A stretch of 16,126 nucleotides of DNA, from assembly GCF_000717645.1 (NCBI RefSeq), contig NZ_JNZZ01000050.1:1-16126 (forward strand), in the 5' to 3' direction. The notes under the pieces are model-generated. The model made no database searches. It saw only the letters and a list, made by a program, of their open reading frames with translations, and was not told the DNA's origin. A program made the position numbers and the translations under genes. How positions within the stretch are numbered: the stretch's first letter is position 1; each line of letters starts with the position of its first letter. Shown piece by piece: positions 1 through 4,810 of this stretch. This DNA is from Streptomyces californicus. GTDB taxonomy: Bacteria > Actinomycetota > Actinomycetes > Streptomycetales > Streptomycetaceae.

Positions 1-108
1 GCCCGCTACTACGACCCCAACATCGGCCGCTTCACCACCCCCGACCCCTCCGGCCAGGAAAAGAACCCCTACCTCTACGCCGCAGGCGACCCCGTCAACC
101 GCATCGAC
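1..108 (+). repeat. Direct repeat copy 1 (Rhs core end)
   Basis: This segment matches 894-1001 at a constant offset of 893 bp, with no gaps and about nine substitutions. The contig starts inside the repeat, since copy 2 extends about 55 bp further upstream, so a repeat-induced assembly break is likely. Confidence 0.85.
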
Positions 109-384
109 CCCACCGGACTCTTCAGCTTCGCCGACGGGGTTGGAGTAGTCGCAGGCACCATCGCAGGGGCCGCCGCGGTAGCCACGGTCGGGGTGGTATG
201 TGCCGGCACTGTGGGCGTTGGTTGCATAGCTGCAGGCGCTGTGACAGCGGCTTTGTGGGGTGCGGGTGCAGGTGGTGCAGGTGCAACTATCGCCGGCGGC
301 AATCAGGCAGAACGGGAAAATGGTGCCATCGGAGGCCTGCTCGGCGGGCTGAGCGGACCCATCGGATCTGCCATATTCGGTTAA
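1..384 (+). CDS. Rhs/YD-repeat polymorphic toxin, C-terminal end only (5' truncated by contig end)
   Basis: The reading frame is open from base 1 to a TAA at 382-384, giving the last 127 residues of a much larger protein. Residues 1-40 are the end of the Rhs-associated core: RYYDPNIGRF (2-11), NPYLYAAGDP (22-31) and the closing IDPTGL (35-40). In this family the core forms a shell and the sequence after it is the variable toxin tip. The tip here (about 41-127) is unusually short, with no recognisable nuclease or deaminase motif. It is glycine/alanine-rich and hydrophobic (45-100), with GxxxG-like spacing and another glycine-rich stretch at 108-127, so a membrane-acting or pore-forming role is inferred, not shown. 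Codon use changes at the border: core codons nearly all end in G/C, while the tip uses GTT, GGA, GTA, TGT and ATA. A small membrane protein gene follows 17 bp downstream. The Rhs family call is firm; the tip function is not. Confidence 0.88.
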   Translation, partial: ARYYDPNIGRFTTPDPSGQEKNPYLYAAGDPVNRIDPTGLFSFADGVGVVAGTIAGAAAVATVGVVCAGTVGVGCIAAGAVTAALWGAGAGGAGATIAGGNQAERENGAIGGLLGGLSGPIGSAIFG

Positions 385-401
385 CTCGAGGCAGGAAAAA
401 A

Positions 402-599
402 ATGACTGGCAGTGGGGCACAGAAAAAGCTTCTAACCGTCATCGGAACGGCGGCGACGGCGGCCATCATCGGCACTCTTGCCGTACTGCTGGGCGTGCTC
501 GACGGAACAGCTCTGCAAGCGGCTTTGATTTTTGGAGCCGCAGGAGCAATCGGCGGCCTCGTCATCGTAGCGCTCAAGCCTCGAGCAAAACATAAATAG
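402..599 (+). CDS. Small two-helix membrane protein, candidate immunity protein of the Rhs tip
   Basis: This 65-residue protein starts at ATG 402, preceded by a GAGGCAGG ribosome-binding site at 388-395. The same frame is open further upstream, but that stretch overlaps the rhs gene in another frame and reads as low-quality coding sequence, so I chose 402. It has two hydrophobic segments, about residues 10-33 (LLTVIGTAATAAIIGTLAVL at its core) and 38-59, joined by a short DGT turn. The N-terminus (KK) and C-terminus (KPRAKHK) are basic, suggesting both ends face the cytoplasm. I recognise no family. Its place directly behind the rhs gene, 17 bp away and before a terminator, is where an immunity gene is expected in polymorphic toxin loci, and a membrane immunity protein would suit a membrane-active toxin. 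Its AT-richer composition matches the toxin tip rather than the core. The immunity role is inference. Confidence 0.65.
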   Translation: MTGSGAQKKLLTVIGTAATAAIIGTLAVLLGVLDGTALQAALIFGAAGAIGGLVIVALKPRAKHK

Positions 600-836
600 G
601 TCCAGCAAATTCGCTGATAAAATCCCTCTGCGGACTCGGACGCCTTGAAGGAAGAGTGAGATTTTACAGTGAAAGTCGTTAGATTCTCGTAGGCGGCTCT
701 GGCGATGCCTCGGCCAAGTGAACCTTGGCCGGGGCATCGCCAGCACCGGCATCAAGTCCCGGTCAAGAGCCGAGGCGCGGCCACTTTCGGGCCGAAAGGA
801 GCATCGCTCGACGCCGCCACAAGCGCATAGGTCCTT
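600..836. other. Non-coding, AT-richer stretch after the immunity candidate
   Basis: No convincing gene is seen here. Bases 600-698 are clearly more AT-rich than the rest of the window and contain TAAAATC (618-624) mirrored by GATTTTA (660-666), which may be chance. The hairpin at 699-743 lies inside. From 744 to 836 the sequence is GC-rich but has no recognisable Rhs coding, so the homologous Rhs remnant probably begins near 837. Confidence 0.5.
699..743. terminator. Strong hairpin terminator after the rhs/immunity pair
   Basis: Left arm 699-718 (CTGGCGATGCCTCGGCCAAG) pairs with 724-743 across a 5-nt loop. All 20 positions pair, one of them as a G-T wobble. There is no T-run, which is usual for Streptomyces terminators. 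It lies 100 bp after the small membrane gene and before the Rhs remnant, and it could work in both directions. Confidence 0.7.
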
Positions 837-1025
837 CAGCCCTACCGCTTCGCGGGCGGCTACCAGGACCCCACCGGCCTGTACCACTTCGCGGCCCGCT
901 ACTACGACCCCAACATCGGCCGCTTCACCACCCCGCCCCCCTCCGGCCAGGAAAAGAACCCCTACCTCTACGCCGCGGGCGATCCTGTCAACAACATCGA
1001 TCCACCACGCGGCTACAACGCGTAG
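831..1025 (+). pseudogene. Orphan remnant of an Rhs core end without a toxin tip
   Basis: The frame runs from just after a TAG at 828-830 to TAG at 1023-1025 and has no plausible start codon. From about 840 it encodes YRFAGGYQDPTGLYHF, then ARYYDPNIGRF, NPYLYAAGDP and VNNIDP, the canonical last part of an Rhs core. At 894-1001 it repeats bases 1-108 of the window with about nine substitutions. The normal DPTGL border is lost: after NNIDP it reads PRGYNA and stops. No toxin domain follows, and the stop overlaps the 3' end of the opposite-strand gene. This is what remains of a displaced tip cassette, a common product of recombination between Rhs core sequences. It is probably not translated. 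Confidence 0.8.
894..1001 (+). repeat. Direct repeat copy 2 (Rhs core end, in remnant)
   Basis: This is the second copy of bases 1-108. Three adjacent differences at 935-937 change a conserved PDP to PPP, and an Arg codon becomes Asn near 990. Similarity ends after the IDP codons, which marks the recombination or deletion point. Confidence 0.85.
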
Positions 1026-1432
1026 TCCTGGGCCAGTCCGTCCCACGGAATGCCGCGAAGCGTGTGATCGGCGTCCTCGCCCGCCGGTACCTCCGGTGCC
1101 GACTGGAACCAGGCGACGACGAGGGAGGAACCGTCCATGGCCGGATCGAGCGCCGTGGATGCGAAGACACCGACGCAAGCCACTGAGGGCAGCACCTCAA
1201 CGGGACCGAGACCGCCTGGAGCCTCGTCCGGGTACTGGCGGGTGGGCGGAACGAGATGGACCGGCGCGGAGGGGAAAGCGCGCTCGGCATCCCGCTGGAG
1301 GCGGCTGACCCTCCAGTCGTTGACGCGCTTGCACGGGTAGCCCTCCAGCGTCCCCCCGTAGGTCGAAGACATCCGTACCTCGGTGAGCCGGATCGAGCGT
1401 CCCGACGAGAGAACCATGCGACTCAGTGACAT
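1013..1432 (-). CDS. Conserved hypothetical protein
   Basis: This 139-residue protein starts at ATG 1430-1432, with an AGGG about 7 nt upstream, and ends at TAG 1013-1015. It has no signal peptide, membrane helix or catalytic motif that I recognise. Conserved-looking segments include RSIRLTEVRMSSTYGG near the N-terminus, PVHLVPP in the middle, GPVEVLPSVACVGVF and a C-terminal IPWDGLAQDY. Composition and codon use are normal for the host, unlike the rhs tip next door. I believe similar proteins are widespread in Streptomyces but know no function. Its 3' end overlaps the last codons of the Rhs remnant tail to tail, so the gene seems intact although it sits exactly at a rearrangement junction. 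An immunity role is conceivable from context but unsupported. Confidence 0.75.
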   Translation of the reverse strand: MSLSRMVLSSGRSIRLTEVRMSSTYGGTLEGYPCKRVNDWRVSRLQRDAERAFPSAPVHLVPPTRQYPDEAPGGLGPVEVLPSVACVGVFASTALDPAMDGSSLVVAWFQSAPEVPAGEDADHTLRGIPWDGLAQDYAL

Positions 1433-1472
1433 GCCGGCACCCTACGCAGACGGTTCGCTTCCCCTCCCCGGC

Positions 1473-1979
1473 CTACTCTCCGGTCGAGCCGTCGAGCATC
1501 TCGCGCAGGATGTCCAGGTGCCCGTTGTGGCGGGCGGTCTCCTCGGTGAGGTGGAGGAGGATCCAGCGAAGGTCGACGTGGAGTCCGTTGCGGATGGTCC
1601 CCCGGGCCCGCTTGTCCAGGTCGTTCGCGGCGACCAGTTCGCGGTAGCGGGCGCTCTGCTCGGCGTACGCGTCGAGCAGTTGCGTGAGCGGGAAGTCGAC
1701 CGCGATCCGCATCTCGCGGTCGGGGTCCTCGTCGGTCATCGGAGCCAGGTCCTCCTCGCCGAGGAAGATCACCTGGAACCAGTAGTACTCGACCCAGCGG
1801 AGGTGGTTGACGATGCCGCTCACGGTCATCAGGGGCGAGCCGGGCAGGAGCGCCTTGCGGGCGTTCTCTCCGGAGATCCCCTCGCACTTGGCGCGGGTGG
1901 TGCCCCGCGCGTAGTCGAGGAACGTCGTGAGCTGCGTGCGTTCGTCCCACGCGGGCGGGGTGTCATCGATTCTCGTCAT
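1473..1979 (-). CDS. DinB-fold / DUF664 family protein
   Basis: This 168-residue protein starts at ATG 1977-1979 and ends at TAG 1473-1475. It has the pattern of the DinB/DUF664 four-helix-bundle family: an N-terminal WDERTQLTTFLDYARGT helix, a first His in VNHLRWVEYYWF (His59), and the closing block LTEETARHNGHLDILRE (144-160) with His151 and His154. In the family three histidines bind a divalent metal, and many actinobacterial members are thiol- (mycothiol-) dependent transferases or uncharacterised enzymes. Which histidine is the third ligand cannot be fixed by eye (His143 or His151 with His154). The substrate is unknown. The length is usual for the family. It is divergent from the NIPSNAP gene, 89 bp away, and ends 40 bp from the hypothetical gene on the same strand. 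No good ribosome-binding site is visible upstream. Confidence 0.85.
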   Translation of the reverse strand: MTRIDDTPPAWDERTQLTTFLDYARGTTRAKCEGISGENARKALLPGSPLMTVSGIVNHLRWVEYYWFQVIFLGEEDLAPMTDEDPDREMRIAVDFPLTQLLDAYAEQSARYRELVAANDLDKRARGTIRNGLHVDLRWILLHLTEETARHNGHLDILREMLDGSTGE

Positions 1980-2056
1980 CGCGCGAAGCGTCCCCGATCA
2001 CCCCGCCCCTTGTCCAAAGCGTTTCCGGCGGCCCCCGAACGCCCTGGGGCATGTCC

Positions 2057-2068
2057 TAGCCTGGCCGC
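2057..2068 (+). promoter_or_regulatory. Leaderless promoter -10 for the NIPSNAP gene
   Basis: TAGCCT at 2057-2062 lies 6 nt before the ATG at 2069, the spacing expected when transcription starts at the start codon. No Shine-Dalgarno sequence is present. No clear -35 is seen. Confidence 0.5.
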
Positions 2069-2455
2069 ATGATCACCTGCGTCGTGCGGTACACCATCGA
2101 CCCGAAGAAGATCGCGGCCTTCGAGCGGTTCGGCCGGCGCTGGATGGAGCTGGTGCAGGCCCACGGCGGCACGCACCACGGCTACTTCCTCCCGGCCGAG
2201 GGCGCGAGCGACGAGGCCCTGGCCCTGTTCAGCTTTCCGAGCCTGGCGGCGTACGAGGAGTACCGGGGGCTCTTCGGCCGGGACCCGGAGTTCATCGCGG
2301 CGGACCGCATCCGGGACGAGAGCGGCTGCGTCCTGCGCTACGAACGCACCTTCATGCGCCCGCTGCTCCCCGGCGACCTCGCACCGGACGGCGGCGCGCC
2401 GGAGGACACCTCACCGGCCGACACCTCACCGCGCCCCACCACCGAGACCCCGTGA
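2069..2455 (+). CDS. NIPSNAP family protein
   Basis: This 128-residue protein starts at ATG 2069 and ends at TGA 2453-2455. Residues 1-100 look like a single NIPSNAP domain, a dimeric alpha-beta barrel (ferredoxin-like) fold. Typical features are the N-terminal strand VVRYTIDPKKIAAFERFGRRW, the HGGTHHGYFLP motif, FSFPSLAAYEEYR, and a final RYERTFMRPL strand. The last 28 residues are a Pro/Thr/Asp-rich tail unlikely to fold. The molecular function of bacterial members is mostly unknown. Start choice rests on family alignment and a -10-like TAGCCT 6 nt upstream, which suggests leaderless expression. An 8-bp tandem repeat begins 10 bp after the stop. Confidence 0.85.
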   Translation: MITCVVRYTIDPKKIAAFERFGRRWMELVQAHGGTHHGYFLPAEGASDEALALFSFPSLAAYEEYRGLFGRDPEFIAADRIRDESGCVLRYERTFMRPLLPGDLAPDGGAPEDTSPADTSPRPTTETP

Positions 2456-2465
2456 GGAACACCCC

Positions 2466-2529
2466 GGTGAGCGGGTGAGCCGGTGAGCCGGTGAGCCGGT
2501 GAGCCGGTGAGTCGGTGAACCGGTGAGAG
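2466..2529. repeat. 8-bp tandem repeat, 8 units
   Basis: Eight consecutive 8-bp units follow the consensus GGTGAGCC. Units 2-5 are exact; units 1, 6, 7 and 8 carry one or two changes. Degenerate units (GGGCCGGTGAGCCAG) recur at 2552-2566. The array fills the gap between the convergent NIPSNAP and hydrolase genes. Confidence 0.9.
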
Positions 2530-2602
2530 CGTCCCGCCATGAACAGGCCGGTGGGCCGGTGAGCCAGCGGGAACGCCCCCGGCCCCCGCCCCGCCGCACC
2601 GG

Positions 2603-3565
2603 TCACGGCCGGCCGGCGCCCGGTCTCTCGCGGCGGCCCCGCTCCTCGCGCCGGGCCCACTCCTCCCGCCAGTCCCGCTCCTCCGGCTCGTCCGGCCGTA
2701 CGGTCTCCGCCAGCGACGCCAGAATCGGCTCGGCGGCGGCCCAGAGCAGCGCGCCGCCGACGCCCGGCACGACCGTGCGCCGCGCACCGGGGATACGGGA
2801 GACGAGCCGGAGGCCGAGGTCGGGCGAGTGGGAGGTGTCCTCCTCGCCGAACCAGACCTCGACCGGGACGGTGATCGCGCCGAGGTCGATGGGCCACCGG
2901 CTCATCGCCAGGACGGTGTCCCGGGCGTACCCGGCGCCCGCCCCCTGTGTGAACCCCTCGTCGAGGGCGCGCCCGTAGGCGGCGGCGAAGCCGGGGTCCT
3001 CGTACACGGTCAGGTCGCTCGCCGGGCTCCCGGCCAGCACCATCCGCCGCATCGCGTCCGCGTCGAACCCGGCGAACACCTTCTCCGCGCCGACCGGGTC
3101 CTCCGCCACCCGGGCGACCAGGCCCCGCAGTTCGTCGGGCAGGGCGTCGGCGAACTCCGGGGCGGCGACCTCGTCGGCGGGCGAGACGAGCGCCAGCGCG
3201 GAGACGGCGCCGGCCGCCGCGCAGGCGAGGGCGAAGGGGGCGCCCTGCGAGTTGCCGAGCATGGCGGGGCGCGGTCCCAGTCCCCGCACCTCGGTCAACT
3301 CCCGTACGTCGGCGACGAAGTCGGCGAAGTCCCGGTCGGGCGCGGGCGTGGAGACCCCCAGCCCGGGGCGGTCCACCGAGACCAGCCGCACGCCCTCCGT
3401 CTCGACGGCCCCGGACCCGATCCCGAGCCACCGGCTGGTTCCGGCCCCGGGCGAGAGCAGCACGGGCAACCCGTCCTCGGGCCCCCACTCGGCCCAGCCG
3501 AGCACCCTCCCGTCGGAGAGGAGGGTGGTTCCGAGACGGGAGGGATCATCGACGAACAAACTCAT
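2603..3565 (-). CDS. Alpha/beta-hydrolase fold protein, catalytic His apparently missing
   Basis: This 320-residue protein starts at ATG 3563-3565; the frame is open to 3622, but the extra 19 residues do not match the family. The fold is clear: strand and oxyanion region LLSPGAGTSRW (36-46), VDRPGLGVS (64-72), and the nucleophile elbow GNSQG (104-108) with Ser106. VEVWFGEEDTSHSP (235-248) supplies a likely acid Asp243. Where the family normally has a Gly-His before the last helix, this protein reads PGVGGALLW (267-275), so Gly271 stands in the His position. It may be a non-catalytic or altered hydrolase, unless His246 or another residue substitutes. The last 30 residues are rich in Arg and Glu and probably disordered. 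The substrate is unknown. Confidence 0.85.
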   Translation of the reverse strand: MSLFVDDPSRLGTTLLSDGRVLGWAEWGPEDGLPVLLSPGAGTSRWLGIGSGAVETEGVRLVSVDRPGLGVSTPAPDRDFADFVADVRELTEVRGLGPRPAMLGNSQGAPFALACAAAGAVSALALVSPADEVAAPEFADALPDELRGLVARVAEDPVGAEKVFAGFDADAMRRMVLAGSPASDLTVYEDPGFAAAYGRALDEGFTQGAGAGYARDTVLAMSRWPIDLGAITVPVEVWFGEEDTSHSPDLGLRLVSRIPGARRTVVPGVGGALLWAAAEPILASLAETVRPDEPEERDWREEWARREERGRRERPGAGRP

Positions 3566-3783
3566 CCCGACATCATTAACGAGCCAACCTCGCCCTGCAC
3601 CAGCTTTAGGCCCCTTGGGCACGTCGCATTGTCAGCATCCCTGTCCGAGGCGGCTGCTCGACGTGCACACCCCACCGCACGCGAACGCCGGACCGCCCGA
3701 CCACCGGATGGGGCGCCTGTCCGAAAAAGACCCATCCGGGCACCGCCGACGGCCTCCCGGACCACCACCCCGGGCAGCGGTCC

Positions 3784-3800
3784 GGGCACTGTCAGTGCCC
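3784..3800. promoter_or_regulatory. Perfect 17-bp palindrome, candidate operator
   Basis: GGGCACTG (3784-3791) and CAGTGCCC (3793-3800) are perfect inverted repeats around a single T. The palindrome covers the -35 position and part of the spacer relative to the -10 at 3806-3811, where a repressor would block RNA polymerase. Its regulator is unknown. Confidence 0.5.
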
Positions 3801-3805
3801 CCGCT

Positions 3806-3818
3806 TAGGCTCCCCACC
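3806..3818 (+). promoter_or_regulatory. Leaderless promoter -10 for the DUF4253 gene
   Basis: TAGGCT at 3806-3811 lies 7 nt before the ATG at 3819, and no Shine-Dalgarno sequence is present. This fits transcription starting at or next to the start codon. Confidence 0.55.
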
Positions 3819-4709
3819 ATGGCGACGCTTCCGAATCCCCTGCCCGACCCGGCCGCCGCCGGGCTGGATCTCCCGCCCGGCTCCCTGGTGGACGCCACGC
3901 TGGACGGCCCCTGGCACGAGCCCCTGCTCTGGTACGCGGACGGCGCGGCCGACCAGGGCGACTGGGCGGGGCTGCGGGCGGCCGGCCGCAGGGTCGGCCT
4001 GCTGCCGGTGCTGGTCACGGGCGGGCAGCGCGACCAGTGGCCCGAGGCGTGGGACCTCTCCCCCGACAGCGCGTCGTACCCCGGCGACCACGACCCCGAG
4101 GAGGTCCTCGCGGGCTACTGGACGGACTACGCGGACGACGAGCTGGGCGACGCCGCACCGGCGGACGGAGCGAGCGGCGAACCGGGCGACGGAGCGAGCG
4201 GGGAGCCCGAAACCGGAAGCGGGACCGAAACCGGAAGCGGAAGCGGAAGCGCCGGAGCCTGGCCCGGTCTCGCGCCCGTCCCCGCGCGGGAGACCGCCGA
4301 GGACCCGGACACCGCTGCGGCGGGCATCGTGGCCGTCGTCGCCGGCGACGCGGACCTGTGGCTCGGCGGGACCCGCATGGCGCTGGTCCCGGCCCGCCGC
4401 AGCGCCGACATACCGGCGGCGATCGGCTGGACGGGCGCGGTGAACCACGAGAACGACGTGGCCCGGCTCTGCGCGGTGCTCCGCTCCTGGGAGGACCGGT
4501 ACGACGCCCGCGTCGTGGTGCTCGGCTTCGACACGATGATCGTCTCCGTGGGACGCCCGCCCGCCACGATGGAGGAGGCCCGCGCCCTCGCCGCCGAGCA
4601 CTACGCGTTCTGCCCGGACAACATCGACCAGTCCCCTCCGTACGACCTCGACGCGTACGCGGAGAAGGCCGTGCTCGACCAGGACGCCTGGTCGTTCTGG
4701 TGGGACTGA
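3819..4709 (+). CDS. DUF4253 domain-containing protein
   Basis: This 296-residue protein starts at ATG 3819 (leaderless -10 upstream) and ends at TGA 4707-4709. The C-terminal half carries the DUF4253 signature: GWTGAVNHENDVARLCAVLRSW (203-224), VVVLGFDTMIVSV (232-244), HYAFCPDNIDQ (261-271) and the terminal DAWSFWWD. Function of the family is unknown. The N-terminal part (20-105) contains GRRVGLLPVLV and a Trp-rich PEAWDLSPDS region typical of longer members. Between them, residues 107-160 form a low-complexity Gly/Ser/Glu/Thr linker from short DNA repeats (about 4165-4250), probably unstructured and variable among strains. No signal peptide or membrane helix is seen, so it is cytoplasmic. 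The next gene is 101 bp downstream on the same strand and may be co-transcribed. Confidence 0.88.
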   Translation: MATLPNPLPDPAAAGLDLPPGSLVDATLDGPWHEPLLWYADGAADQGDWAGLRAAGRRVGLLPVLVTGGQRDQWPEAWDLSPDSASYPGDHDPEEVLAGYWTDYADDELGDAAPADGASGEPGDGASGEPETGSGTETGSGSGSAGAWPGLAPVPARETAEDPDTAAAGIVAVVAGDADLWLGGTRMALVPARRSADIPAAIGWTGAVNHENDVARLCAVLRSWEDRYDARVVVLGFDTMIVSVGRPPATMEEARALAAEHYAFCPDNIDQSPPYDLDAYAEKAVLDQDAWSFWWD

Positions 4710-4810
4710 GCGGGCCAGGGCCGCGGGCTGCCGCGGTGGACGGGACAGCGGGGCCGGACGCCACGGCCCCGGGCACCACAGGTCGGGACGGACAGGACGG
4801 ACAGGACACG

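Larger units (their letters stand above)
3566..3818. other. Divergent intergenic region, hydrolase / DUF4253
   Basis: This 253-bp region separates two divergent genes. I see no gene in it. It contains the 17-bp palindrome (3784-3800) and leaderless -10 (3806-3811) of the DUF4253 gene. A TTAATGAT sequence just upstream of the hydrolase start may be part of that gene's promoter, but no convincing -35 was found. Confidence 0.5.

Noticed and set aside
618..666. TAAAATC / GATTTTA inverted pair as an operator or hairpin
   Set aside because: Only 7-bp arms separated by 35 bp in an AT-rich stretch; likely chance.
1013..1432. Immunity gene for the Rhs remnant
   Set aside because: Opposite strand, host-like composition and no supporting motif; context alone is too weak.
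2352..3488. Reverse-strand frame reading through the 8-bp repeat (RLTGSPAH-type peptide)
   Set aside because: The repeat gives an open frame by chance because it lacks stops; the real hydrolase stops at 2603.
4037..4810. Upstream extension of the 764-residue gene
   Set aside because: It overlaps the DUF4253 gene in another frame and is Arg/Gly-rich nonsense; the ATG at 4811 has a ribosome-binding site.
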